From assembly GCA_945957365.1 (NCBI GenBank), contig CAMFKI010000003.1, forward strand, positions 220,531 through 284,530: a DNA stretch of 64,000 nucleotides. Direction: 5' to 3'. Every line of letters starts with the position of its first letter. The first letter of the stretch is position 1. The notes beneath the pieces were generated by a model, which had not been told where the DNA came from, did not search any database, and worked only from the letters and a program-made list of their open reading frames with translations. Position numbers and translations under genes: made by a program. Origin of the DNA: an uncultured Alphaproteobacteria bacterium (GTDB lineage: Bacteria; Pseudomonadota; Alphaproteobacteria; Rhizobiales; Aestuariivirgaceae). Shown piece by piece: positions 18,895-27,900 of this stretch.

Positions 18895-18972
18895 GCGTCA
18901 CCCCAGCGAAAGCTGGGGCCCCGCGTCCATCCTTGACGCAACGCGGGGTGCCAGCTTTCGCTGGCATGACGC
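18895..18972. repeat. Intergenic inverted repeat (family 3, REP-like)
   Basis: Arms GCGTCACCCCAGCGAAAGCT (18895) and AGCTTTCGCTGG-CATGACGC (ending 18972) are near-perfect complements. Inner pairing segments CCCCGCGT and ACGCGGGG sit between them. It lies just after the pyk stop, so it could act as a transcription terminator or mRNA stabiliser. Confidence 0.8.
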
Positions 18973-19046
18973 AGTCAATCCTGCAAAATCTTTCATTTTG
19001 ACGCTGCGTCGAGAATCGCGGCCTCCTTGGCGCAACGGAGGCCAGC

Positions 19047-19475
19047 ATGCACATCGCTATCACCACGGACCCCTTCGCCGTCACGCCCCATGAGGTGGCC
19101 GCCGTCGATGCCTCGGTGGGCTTCGGCACCGAGGCGGACTACATCCACCGCCCGGATTTCATGGCCCAGCATTTCGGCCCCGGCATCTTCGCCGCCTTCG
19201 CCTTCGTCGATGATGAGGCGGTGGGCCTGCTGCGCGCCTTCAGCGATGGCTGGATGGTGGCCTGGATCGCCGAACTCTGCGTGATGCCGAACTACCAGCG
19301 CCGCGGCATCGGCACGGCGCTGATGGAGGTTGCCGACGAGCGCTTCGCCGACATGGCGCTTTATGCCGAGGCGTTTGCCGACAACGCCGCCTTCTTCAAC
19401 AAGCGCGGCCTGCGCAGCCGCTCGATCCTGGTCCCCTGCACCAGGGGCCCGCTCAAACCCGCCCTGGCGGCGTGA
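19047..19475 (+). CDS. GNAT-family N-acetyltransferase
   Basis: A 142-residue acetyltransferase of unknown substrate. Motif A is LCVMPNYQRRGIGTALMEVADERF (acetyl-CoA loop Q-R-R-G-I-G-T-A), with AEAFADNAAFFNKRGL downstream as in the YjdJ/GNAT core. GGAGG lies about 6 bp before the ATG. Flanked on both sides by inverted repeats, hence a single-gene unit. Confidence 0.85.
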   Translation: MHIAITTDPFAVTPHEVAAVDASVGFGTEADYIHRPDFMAQHFGPGIFAAFAFVDDEAVGLLRAFSDGWMVAWIAELCVMPNYQRRGIGTALMEVADERFADMALYAEAFADNAAFFNKRGLRSRSILVPCTRGPLKPALAA

Positions 19476-19485
19476 CCCCCCAGTC

Positions 19486-19639
19486 CCTTCTCCCGTCCGG
19501 AGGATGGGAGAAGGTGCCCGACAGGGCGGATGAGGGCCTCCCACCCGCGAGTCCGCATCTCAGGAGTCCTGCCACGCCGACACAGCCCTCATCCGGCCTT
19601 CGGCCACCTTCTCCCATTGCGTGCCGCAACGGGAGAAGG
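19486..19639. repeat. Intergenic inverted repeat (family 4)
   Basis: The left half has CCTTCTCCCGTCCGGAGGAT-GGGAGAAGG, then GGCGGATGAGGG. The right half is its complement: CCCTCATCCGGCCTTCGGCC, then CCTTCTCCC and GGGAGAAGG. Each half forms its own hairpin, and the halves can also pair with each other. Confidence 0.8.
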
Positions 19640-19650
19640 ACGAGGCAACC

Positions 19651-19717
19651 CATCATGCCCGGGCTTGCTCTTCGAGGTCCCCAAAAATGGATCGCCGGGA
19701 CAAGCCCGGCAATGATG
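19651..19717. repeat. Short intergenic inverted repeat (family 5)
   Basis: CATCATGCCCGGGCTTG at 19651 and CAAGCCCGGCAATGATG ending at 19717 are complementary apart from one position, with about 33 bp between. It directly follows the family 4 element, so two unrelated repeats sit back to back. Confidence 0.7.
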
Positions 19718-19747
19718 AACAGTGGGGAAGCACAGGAGACCGCAGCC

Positions 19748-20353
19748 TCAGATCCCCTGCTCGACCTTGTCGAGTTCCTTCAGCGCATCCTTCACGTCCT
19801 CGAGTGTCGGATTGACGGCGAGGGCTTCTTCATAGGCATCGCGGGCGGCGGCGTATTTCTGCTGGCGGGCGAGGATCATGCCCTTGCCGGCCAGCGCGCC
19901 GAAATGGCGCGGCTCGAGATCCAGCACATGGGCGATGTCGGCCAGCGCCAGGTCGTCCTGCTTGTTCATGTAGTAGAGCGTCGCGCGCTTGTTCCAGGCT
20001 TCGGCGAAATCCGGATTGGCGCCGATCAGGCGATTGAGGATCGACAGCGCCTCGGCGGGCGCGCCGTCGGTGATGGCGTGCTGCGCCTGACCCAGAAGCA
20101 CCTCGGCGGTGGGCGAGTCGGAGGCGTCCCACAGCGCCCAGATCTTGTCCTCGACGGGGCCGCTGTCGATGCCGGGCTTGCGCAGCTGGGCGAACAGCAC
20201 GTCGAGCTGCTCCGCACGCACCTCCGCGGGCTTCCGCGGCTTGGCGGCGGGCGTCACCGCGGCGGCAGCACCGGTGCCCACCGGCGGCGGATCGTCAGCC
20301 AATGCGCCGGAGGTCAAGGCGATGAGGGCGAGAACGGCGAGGGAGCCACGCAT
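19748..20353 (-). CDS. Exported TPR-repeat protein
   Basis: About 201 residues. The N-terminus (MRGSLAVLALIALTSGALAD) is a signal peptide. A Pro/Ala-rich linker follows, then three to four tetratricopeptide repeats from about residue 75 (for example AEALSILNRLIGANPDFAEA, ALADIAHVLDLEPRHFGAL, AARDAYEEALAVNP). A periplasmic protein-interaction role is likely, but no partner is apparent. ATG 20353 is preferred over an upstream GTG at 20362. Confidence 0.8.
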   Translation of the reverse strand: MRGSLAVLALIALTSGALADDPPPVGTGAAAAVTPAAKPRKPAEVRAEQLDVLFAQLRKPGIDSGPVEDKIWALWDASDSPTAEVLLGQAQHAITDGAPAEALSILNRLIGANPDFAEAWNKRATLYYMNKQDDLALADIAHVLDLEPRHFGALAGKGMILARQQKYAAARDAYEEALAVNPTLEDVKDALKELDKVEQGI

Positions 20354-20384
20354 GCCGGTCACTCTACACCCCGTATCATGGCAA

Positions 20385-20425
20385 CAAAAAGAGCGCCGTG
20401 GGCGGCATCCCGTCCACGGCGTTCA
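20385..20425 (-). terminator. Rho-independent terminator of rpmJ
   Basis: On the minus strand, ACGCCGTGG and CCCACGGCGC form a stem with an 11-base loop, followed by CTCTTTTTG. It begins about 25 bp after the rpmJ stop codon. Confidence 0.8.
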
Positions 20426-20447
20426 CAAACCTGTCAGAAGCCGAAGC

Positions 20448-20573
20448 TTAGCCCTGGCGCGCCTTGAAGCGCGGGTTGGTCTTGTTGATGATGTAGATGC
20501 GGCCCTTGCGGCGCACCATGCGGTTGTCGCGGTGGCGCTTCAGGAGGGACTTGAGGGAGTTACGGACTTTCAT
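20448..20573 (-). CDS. rpmJ: 50S ribosomal protein L36
   Basis: A 41-residue ribosomal protein. The translation begins [17 protein letters not shown] and ends NPRFKARQG. It lacks the zinc-binding cysteines of long L36 (C- form), as is usual in alphaproteobacteria. AGGTG lies upstream of the ATG at 20573. It has its own terminator, so it is a single-gene unit. Confidence 0.95.
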   Translation of the reverse strand: MKVRNSLKSLLKRHRDNRMVRRKGRIYIINKTNPRFKARQG

Positions 20574-20684
20574 GGACTTCACCTGATAATTCAGGCAGAA
20601 GGAGCCCGGCTCCGGTCCGCCTGTTGAACACTGGCGGGGTCTTTAGCGGGGTCACCCCTCACTGTCAACCAATCCGCCCAGTCC

Positions 20685-20918
20685 ATGACCGAACTCCTGA
20701 ACAACTCCGAATTCGTTATCACGCTTGCCATCCTCCTCGTCAGCGCCAGCATCGTGGGCTACATGTCGTGGCTCGAACGCCGCCCCCGCAAGAGCCTGAC
20801 GCCGCGCCTGCTGCCCACCACGCCGGTCATTCTGGTCTTTGGTTTCATTGCACTTTTGGCGCTGGTGCATCTGGCCAACCTGTATGGCATACACACCGGG
20901 AACCGTCCGAGGCTGTAA
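20685..20918 (+). CDS. Small two-helix membrane protein, unknown function
   Basis: 77 residues with two hydrophobic segments (about 9-27, FVITLAILLVSASIVGYM; and about 46-66, VILVFGFIALLALVHLANLY) joined by a basic RRPRKSLTPR loop. No known domain recognised. It ends 6 bp before the MaoC-like gene and is probably co-transcribed with it. Divergent from rpmJ. Confidence 0.65.
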   Translation: MTELLNNSEFVITLAILLVSASIVGYMSWLERRPRKSLTPRLLPTTPVILVFGFIALLALVHLANLYGIHTGNRPRL

Positions 20919-20924
20919 TCCGCC

Positions 20925-21365
20925 ATGCTGCCGCCCAGCCAAACCCTGTATTTCGAGGATCTCGCCCTCGGCATGACCGAGACCTACGTCAAGGAGGTGA
21001 AATCCTCCGACGTGGTGGGCTTCGCCGAGATTTCGGGGGATCGGAACCCCATCCACCTGTCCGAGCATTTCGCCGCCCGCACCCCCTTCGGCGGCCGAAT
21101 CGCGCATGGCCTCTACACGGCGAGCCTGATCTCGGCGGTGATCGGCACCAGGCTCCCCGGCCCGGGTGCGGTCTACATGTCGCAGACTTTGAACTTCAAG
21201 GCGCCGGTGCGCATCGGCGACATGGTCGAGGCCTCGGTCGAGGTCGTCGAACTGGTCGAGAAGGGCCGCCGCGTCAAGCTCGCCTGCCGCTGCAAGGTGG
21301 GCGACACGCTGGTGCTCGAGGGCGAGGCGCTGGTGAAGGTACCGGGCAAGCCCGAGGGTTTCTGA
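20925..21365 (+). CDS. MaoC-like (R)-hydratase
   Basis: A 146-residue single hot-dog-fold protein. The hydratase motif with catalytic Asp and His reads ISGDRNPIHLSEHFA (residues about 38-52), followed by FGGRIAHGLY. This is the pattern of (R)-specific enoyl-CoA hydratases (PhaJ/MaoC). Such enzymes link fatty acid oxidation or PHA metabolism; the acyl chain cannot be read from sequence. Confidence 0.88.
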   Translation: MLPPSQTLYFEDLALGMTETYVKEVKSSDVVGFAEISGDRNPIHLSEHFAARTPFGGRIAHGLYTASLISAVIGTRLPGPGAVYMSQTLNFKAPVRIGDMVEASVEVVELVEKGRRVKLACRCKVGDTLVLEGEALVKVPGKPEGF

Positions 21366-21429
21366 GCCTTCTTGACTCCTGAGGCAACGCCTCTAGCCTC
21401 CCTGAAAAATTCCGGGAGGACGAACTCAG

Positions 21430-21882
21430 ATGCTGCGCAACTTCGACAACCGCCTCAACGCGGACGTGATCCGCTGTCTCCGCGCCATGGGCCATGGCGA
21501 CGACCTGATCATCTGCGACACCAACTTCCCCGCCGACTCGGTGGCGCGGCACACGGTCACGGGCGAACTCCTGCGCATGGACAACCTCACCGCGGGCGAA
21601 GCCATCGACGCCATCCTCTCGGTCATGCCGCTCGACTCCTTCGTCGACAAGCCCGCCGAGCGCATGGAGATCGTGGGCAAGCCCGACGAGATTCCGCCGG
21701 TGCAGCAGGAAGTCCAGAAGGTCATCGACCGGTGGGAAGGCAAATCCTGGCCGATGGGGTCGATCGAGCGCTTCGCCTTCTATGAGAAGGCGCGCAATGC
21801 CTATGCCGTCATCGTCACCGGCGAAACGCGATTCTATGGCTGCTTCGTGCTCAAGAAGGGCGTGATCCCGCCGAAGGCCTGA
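21430..21882 (+). CDS. RbsD/FucU-family sugar mutarotase
   Basis: A 150-residue homolog of D-ribose pyranase/L-fucose mutarotase. Family motifs are ALRAMGHGDDL-like (RAMGHGDDLIICDTNFP) with the conserved histidine, and the C-terminal FYEKARNAYAVIVTGE. These enzymes interconvert sugar anomers or ring forms so that kinases can use them. The AIR/FYEKA pattern fits FucU more than RbsD. It lies 5 bp upstream of a ribokinase-family gene, so the two likely act in sequence on an imported sugar. Confidence 0.88.
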   Translation: MLRNFDNRLNADVIRCLRAMGHGDDLIICDTNFPADSVARHTVTGELLRMDNLTAGEAIDAILSVMPLDSFVDKPAERMEIVGKPDEIPPVQQEVQKVIDRWEGKSWPMGSIERFAFYEKARNAYAVIVTGETRFYGCFVLKKGVIPPKA

Positions 21883-21887
21883 GCATC

Positions 21888-22805
21888 ATGAAGCAGGGCA
21901 TCGCCATCCTCGGCATCTTCGTCGCCGACCTCGCCTTCCGGGCCAATCGCCAGCCCGTCATGGGCGAGACCCTCATGGGCTCGGGCTTCAAGATGGGCCC
22001 CGGCGGCAAGGGTTCGAACCAGGCCGTCGCCGCGGCGCGTGCCGGCGGCAAGGTCAGCTTCATCTCGAGGCTGGGGCAGGACGCCTTCGGCGACATCGCG
22101 GTGGCCACATGGAAGGCCGAGGGCATCGCGCCCCACGTCGCCATCGCGCCCGATGAACCGACGGGTGCGGCCTACATCTTCGTCAGCGACGAGACCGGCG
22201 AGAACGCGATCATCGTGGTGCCGGGTGCCGCCGGCGGCCTTTCACCGCAGGACGTCGAAGCCGCCCGCGGCGCCATCGAGGGCGCGAAGGTTTTCGTCAC
22301 CCAGCTCGAACAGCCCGTGGACGCCGCCCGCCGCGGCCTCGAGATCGCGCGTGCTTCGGGCGCAATCACCGTCTTCAACCCGGCGCCTGCCGCACCGGTG
22401 CCCGCCGACATCTATGCGCTCTGCGACTACGTCATTCCCAACGAGACGGAAGCGGCGGCGCTGACGGGCATGCCCGTGGACACCGAGGAACAGGCCCGCA
22501 AGGCCGGCGACGCCCTGCTGGCTCTGGGTGCGAAACACGCCCTCATCACGCTGGGCGCGCGCGGCGCGCTGCTTCACGACGCGCAGGGCTCGGAACTCAT
22601 CCCGTCCTTCAGCGCCGGCAAGGTGGTGGAGACGGCGGGTGCGGGCGACGCCTTCGTCGGTGCTTTCGCAACGGCACTGGCCGAAGGCATGGACCCCGCA
22701 GCCGCCGCCCGCTTCGGCTGCGCCGCCGCCGGCATCTCCGTCACCCGCCCCGGCACAGCACCCGCGATGCCCACGCGCAAGGAGATCGAGGCGCTGCTGG
22801 CGTAA
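21888..22805 (+). CDS. rbsK: Ribokinase
   Basis: PfkB-family sugar kinase (305 aa). Signature 1 is GPGGKGSNQAVAAARAGG near residue 37. Signature 2 is ETAGAGDAFVGAFATAL near residue 248, with the catalytic Asp in GAGD. It phosphorylates D-ribose at C5 in characterised relatives. It follows the RbsD/FucU gene by 5 bp. No ribose transporter is adjacent, although the ChvE-type importer at 45.6 kb could supply sugars. Confidence 0.9.
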   Translation: MKQGIAILGIFVADLAFRANRQPVMGETLMGSGFKMGPGGKGSNQAVAAARAGGKVSFISRLGQDAFGDIAVATWKAEGIAPHVAIAPDEPTGAAYIFVSDETGENAIIVVPGAAGGLSPQDVEAARGAIEGAKVFVTQLEQPVDAARRGLEIARASGAITVFNPAPAAPVPADIYALCDYVIPNETEAAALTGMPVDTEEQARKAGDALLALGAKHALITLGARGALLHDAQGSELIPSFSAGKVVETAGAGDAFVGAFATALAEGMDPAAAARFGCAAAGISVTRPGTAPAMPTRKEIEALLA

Positions 22806-22851
22806 GTTCGGCGAGGCGACGGCCTGAAGGGCTTGGCTTCCGAAATCGCGA

Positions 22852-23397
22852 TCACCCCAGCCGGGTCAGCGCCCTCTCCACGATGGCGCGTTCTGCCGGG
22901 TCGAAGCGCAGCACCGCGGTCGGGTGATGGGTCTGCATCCGGTCGGCCGCGTGATCGCAGCGGGTGAGATAGGCGGCCACATCGCCGCCGGCGCGCAGCA
23001 GCCGGCGCGTGCCGCACAGCGATTCGAGATGGCCCACGAGATAGCCCGCATCGGCAGTCTCGTCCGCCGCCGCGAGGGCTGCGCGCGACGAGGGCATGGC
23101 GCGTGGTGCGAACTGCAGCGCGCGCACCGCATCCTGCAGCTTGGCTGGCGCCTGTGCGGCGAGTTCGCCGCGCAGCGCCGCGCCGCCATCGGCTTCCGCA
23201 TCGAGACCGTGCTTCAGCGCGCGGTGCCGCGCATATCCCGCGGCGTAGCCTGCCGTGAACGCTGCATGCGCCCCGCCCTGCTCGGCAACGGACGCCAGTG
23301 CGTCTGCCACCACCTTGCGCAGCACCGCGGCGCCGCGGTCCTCGCCCGCCGCCATGGGAACAACCGCCACGTCGAGGCGCGGCCTGCGGCGGTTCAT
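22852..23397 (-). CDS. Hypothetical alanine-rich protein
   Basis: 181 residues, not recognised. It is Ala/Arg-rich and mostly helical, with no signal peptide or membrane helix (MNRRRPRLDVAVVPMAAG start). It has a conserved-looking GYLVGHLESLCGTRRLLRAGG region and a few scattered Cys and His. ATG 23397 has GGAGAG about 9 bp upstream and is preferred over the longer frame from 23454. Codon usage fits the host. It may share a transcript with the binding protein gene upstream, but a palindrome lies between them. Confidence 0.6.
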   Translation of the reverse strand: MNRRRPRLDVAVVPMAAGEDRGAAVLRKVVADALASVAEQGGAHAAFTAGYAAGYARHRALKHGLDAEADGGAALRGELAAQAPAKLQDAVRALQFAPRAMPSSRAALAAADETADAGYLVGHLESLCGTRRLLRAGGDVAAYLTRCDHAADRMQTHHPTAVLRFDPAERAIVERALTRLG

Positions 23398-23441
23398 GTT
23401 GATGTCTCTCCAGCCCATGGCTGCCGTTCTCGCAAATGAGA

Positions 23442-23465
23442 GGGGCCGCGGCAAGCCGCGGCCCC
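23442..23465. terminator. Perfect GC palindrome between two minus-strand genes
   Basis: GGGGCCGCGGC and GCCGCGGCCCC form an 11-bp stem around an AA loop. It lies 19 bp after the stop of the binding protein gene. The following CTCTCATTTG on the minus strand is only weakly T-rich, so it may terminate or just attenuate. Confidence 0.5.
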
Positions 23466-23484
23466 CGATGTCACGTCAGGATGA

Positions 23485-24291
23485 TCAGTTGCCGGTGGGC
23501 AGCGTCATCTTGCCGACGAGCTGCGGATAGTTCTTGGTGATCTCGTCGAACTTGCCGGCCTTGGCCATCGCGGTGATGGCGGCATTGAGCTTGTCCTTCA
23601 GCGCCGTGTCTTCCTTGCGCACGCCCGCACCCACGCCTTCGCCATAGATGCCCGGGTCGTCCTTCGGCTTCTCGACGATGGACTTCAGCTCGCAGCAGGC
23701 CTTGCCCTGGTCGGTGTCGAGGAAGTCATAGAGCGCCGAGCTGTTGGCCAGCACGAAGTCGAGGCGGCCGGCCGCGAGGTCGTTGTTGGCCTCGTCCTGC
23801 GTCGAATAGGTCTTGAGCTCGACGCCCGACGGCACGAGGTACTTGGTGGCATAGCGCTCATGCCCCGTCGACACCTGCACGCCGAGCGTCTTGCCCTTCA
23901 TGGCCGCGGGGCTGACGTCCTTGTTGCCGTCCTTGGGACCGATGATCGCCGGCGGCGTGTCATAATAGAACTGGGTGAAGTCGATCACCTGCTTGCGCTT
24001 CTCGGTGATCAGCATGGACGCGATGATGACGTCGATCTGCTTCGAGGTGAGCGCCGGAATGATGCCGTCCCAGGCGGTGGCGACGATGTCGCATTTCTCG
24101 TTGATCTGGGCGCAGAGCGCGTTGGCGAAGTCGATCTCCCAGCCCACCCACTTGCCGGTTGCGTCCTGCGCGGCGAAGGGCGGATAGGGCTCGGCGGAGA
24201 TGCCGATCTTGAGATCCGCCATCGCTGGCGCAGTCGAGGCGAGAAGCGCCGCGAATGCGGCACCGATGGCAAAGCGGCTTGTCCACTTCAT
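23485..24291 (-). CDS. Amino-acid ABC transporter substrate-binding protein (orphan)
   Basis: Periplasmic solute-binding protein of family 3 (268 aa). Signal peptide MKWTSRFAIGAAFAALLAST-APAMA, then DLKIGISAEPYPPFAAQDATGKWVGWEIDF, the standard opening of polar amino-acid binding proteins. A second family segment is GKTLGVQVSTGHERY. A vicinal CC at about 220 is unusual. GGGAGAA precedes ATG 24291. No permease or ATPase gene is adjacent, so it must work with a transporter encoded elsewhere. Confidence 0.88.
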   Translation of the reverse strand: MKWTSRFAIGAAFAALLASTAPAMADLKIGISAEPYPPFAAQDATGKWVGWEIDFANALCAQINEKCDIVATAWDGIIPALTSKQIDVIIASMLITEKRKQVIDFTQFYYDTPPAIIGPKDGNKDVSPAAMKGKTLGVQVSTGHERYATKYLVPSGVELKTYSTQDEANNDLAAGRLDFVLANSSALYDFLDTDQGKACCELKSIVEKPKDDPGIYGEGVGAGVRKEDTALKDKLNAAITAMAKAGKFDEITKNYPQLVGKMTLPTGN

Positions 24292-24551
24292 GGTCGTTCT
24301 CCCGGTTTGGTGTTGTTGAGGCATGCGGGTTGGGGAAATCCTGAGGGGATTCTTTCCTCACCTATGATAAACTGCATGAAAGAAAGCATCCCCGCAAGAT
24401 GGTTAGTTTACATCAAGCCTGCCATGCAGCGCGCAACGGCTGAGCCTGCTGGCGTGGCCGAACTTGACCCTCCGGCGTCCCCCGCCATATTCTTCCGCTT
24501 GGTTGCGGCGTCGATTGTCTTCGCCCCGAAGTTGGATACGGTCAACCGCGC

Positions 24552-24926
24552 GTGACGGATTTCGCCCTGCTTCTGCTGCTCGCCGGGTTCCAGGTGAAAC
24601 ACCTGCTGGGCGACTTCGTTCTGCAGAACGGCTATATTCTCCGTCATCGGAGGATCTGGGGCCATCCGGGCGGCCTGCTGCACATCGCGATCCATGCCGC
24701 GCTGACGCTTCCCCTGCTGCTCGCGGCAGGCGTGCACGGCCTGCTGTTCCTCGCCATCCTGCTGGGCGAAGCGGTGTTCCACTATCACGTCGACTGGGTG
24801 AAGGACGGCTGGCTGCAACGCGAAGGCTGGACCAGCCACGACAAGCAGTATTGGTGGCTCATGGGCGGCGACCAGATGCTGCACCAGCTCTCCTACCTTC
24901 TGATCGTCGGCGTCATCGCGTCCTAG
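24552..24926 (+). CDS. DUF3307 membrane protein
   Basis: 124 residues with three to four membrane helices. DUF3307 features are the N-terminal FQVKHLLGDFVLQN and the central His-rich HVDWVKDGW plus DQMLHQLSYLLI. The start is GTG at 24552. Function is unknown. The conserved His and Asp residues in the membrane have invited comparison with metal-dependent membrane enzymes, without proof. Confidence 0.85.
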   Translation: MTDFALLLLLAGFQVKHLLGDFVLQNGYILRHRRIWGHPGGLLHIAIHAALTLPLLLAAGVHGLLFLAILLGEAVFHYHVDWVKDGWLQREGWTSHDKQYWWLMGGDQMLHQLSYLLIVGVIAS

Positions 24927-24982
24927 GCCGGCGGAGCCGCACCCGAGACGCCCGTCGCGCAATCGTCACAAACGCCCGCGCC

Positions 24983-27900
24983 TTACCCGATGGCCATCAG
25001 GCTCGCATTGCCGCCCGCCGCGGCCGTGTTGATGGAGGTGCTCACCTCCTCCAGCAGCCAGTTCAGGCAATAGGCCTGGGGATCGGCGGCGAGATCTTCG
25101 GAGGTCGCCGCCTGCACCAGCACCAGGGGCCCGCCGAGCGCCGCGATCCGCCGGTTCACCTCGCGCACCCGCGCAGCGTCACCCTCGATGAGCGCGGCCG
25201 GGAAGGGTCCGTCCGCCTCCCAGTCGCCGCTCCACGCCACGCGTGCCGCAACGCTGGGCGGCAGCGCCTCGAGCGTGACGCCAGAGCCCGTGTCGATCGC
25301 CACCGCATTGCCTGTCGCAAGGGCAGCCGCCATCTGGCGGAACAGCCCCGCCGCCGTCTGCGGCACCAGCAGCACGCGCCCGCGCGGATGCAGCGAATAG
25401 ACATTGCGCTCACCCACCGGGCCCGACAGCTCCCTCACCAGCCCCAGTGCCGAGAGCGCGCCCAGTTCGCGCGCCGCATCGGCTTGCGCATTGTGGCCGC
25501 GTTGGCCGAGCCATGTCGCGAAATCGCGCAGCGCCGCATCGCTTCGCACCGAAGCCTGCAGCGGCGGCACCGGCGCCTTCTGCACCAGCCGCCCGACATA
25601 GAGCGGCCCGCCCGCCTTCGGGCCGGTGCCGGAAAGCCCGCGCCCGCCGAAGGGCTGCACGCCCACCACCGCGCCGATGACGTTGCGGTTCACATAGAGG
25701 TTCCCCGCCTTCACCCGCTCGGTCACGTTGACGATCGTCTCGTCGAGCCTGGTATGGAGCCCGAAGGTGAGCCCGAAACCCGTGGCGTTGATCTGTTCGA
25801 TCAACGCATCCATGTCTTCGCGCTTCCAGCGCAACACGTGCAGTACCGGCCCGAACACTTCGCGGGTGAGTTGACCGATGCCGTCGATCTCGATGATGGT
25901 GGGCGGCACGAAGGTGCCCTTCGCGGCGTCATGCGGCAGCGCCAGCTGCTCGACCCGGTGCCCGGCGGCGCGCATCGCCGCGATGTGCCGCTCGATGTTC
26001 GCCTTGGCCTCCGCCGTGATGACGGGCCCGATATCGACCGACAGCCGGTCGGTGCGCCCCAGCGACAGTTCGGCCAGCGCGCCCTTCAGCATGGCGAGCG
26101 TGCGCTCCGCCACGTCCTCCTGAAGGCACAGCACGCGCAGCGCCGAGCAGCGCTGCCCGGCACTGTCGAAGGCCGATGCGATCACGTCCGCCACCACCTG
26201 CTCGGCCAGGGCCGAGGAATCGACGATCATGGCATTCTGCCCGCCGGTCTCGGCGATCAGCGGAACCGGCCGTCCGTGTACGGACACTCTCGCCGCCAGC
26301 TGCGCCTGGATCAGCTGCGCCACGTCGGTCGAGCCCGTGAACATCACGCCGGCCGTCTCCGGCGCGGCGACAAGCGCAGCACCGAGCTGTCCGTCTCCGG
26401 TTACGAACTGCAACGCGCCGCGTGGAACGCCGGCCTCGTGCAGGATGCGCACGCTTTCATGCGCGATCAGCGGCGTTTCTTCCGCCGGCTTGGCGATCAC
26501 CGCATTTCCAGCCACCAGCGCCGCCGCTACCTGACCGGTGAAGATCGCCAGCGGAAAGTTCCACGGGCTGATGCACACCACGGCACCCAGTGGCCTGTGC
26601 GAGGGGCCGAGCGTCTTCCGCGCCTGCTCGGCGTAATAGCGCAGGAAGTCCACCGCCTCGCGCACCTCGCCCACCGCATTGGCGGCGGTCTTGCCCGCCT
26701 CGCGCATGGCGATGCCCATCAGCGTGTCCATGCGCGCTTCCATCAGCTCCGCCGCACGCTCGAGGCAGGCCGCCCGCTCGGCAGGCGGCACGGCGGCCCA
26801 CTGCGTCGCTGCCTCATGCGCCATGTGCACGACGCGCGCCGCATCCTTCGCATCGAGTTCCGTCACCAGCCCCACGCGATCCGCGTGATCTGCCGGGTTC
26901 AGCACGTCGCGCGCAGCACCCTGCTCCGCGTGATCGGCGAGCAGCGGCTTCGCATGCCACGCCACCGCGGCACTTGTCTTCAACTGCGATGACAGCTCCG
27001 CCAGCACCGCCTCGCTCGCAAGGTCCAGCCCGCGCGAATTCACGCGGTCCCGGCCGAACAGGTCGGCAGGCAGGTCGATCTGGTCATGCGGCGTGCCCAC
27101 CACCGGCATGGCGCTCACCACGTCCACCGGGTCGGCGATCAGGTCATCGACCGACACGTTGGGGTCCGAGATGCGGTTGACGAAGGACGAGTTGGCTCCG
27201 TTCTCGAGGAGCCGCCGCACCAGGTAGGCGAGCAGCGTCTCATGCGTGCCCACCGGCGCATAGATGCGGCAGGGCCGGTCGAGCTTGTCCGCTCCCACCA
27301 CCTCGTCATAGAGCGGCTCGCCCATGCCATGGAGGCACTGGAACTCATAATCGCCCACCGCGAACTTGCGTCCGGCCAGCGTGTAGATCGCCGCAAGCGT
27401 CTGGGCATTGTGCGTGGCGAATTGTGGGAACACGTGCTGGCGCGCCTCGAGCAGCTTCCGCGCACAGGCGAGGTAGCTCACGTCGGTGTGCACCTTGCGG
27501 GTGAAGACCGGAAAGCCGTCGAGCCCGTCGAGCTGCGCCCGCTTGATCTCGGCATCCCAATAGGCGCCCTTGACGAGCCGCACCATGATGCGGCGGCGCG
27601 ACCGCTTCGCGAGCTCCACCACGAAGTCGATCACGAAGGGGCAGCGCTTGCCATAGGCCTGGATCACGAAGCCGAGGCCGTTCCACTCGGCCAGTTCCGG
27701 ATCGTGGCTCAGCGACTCGAGCAGGTCGAGCGACAGCTCCAGCCGGTCCGCCTCCTCCGCATCGATGTTGAGGCCGATGTCGTAATGCTTTGCGAGCTTG
27801 GCGAGCTGCTTCACCTTGGGCAGCAGCTCCTGCATCACCCGCTCCGCCTTGGCGCGGCTGTAGCGCGGATGGAGTGCGGAGAGCTTGATCGAGATGCCGG

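Noticed and set aside
24464..26992. Plus-strand open frame of about 840 codons opposite putA
   Set aside because: Arg/His/Ala-rich antisense artefact of the putA codon bias.
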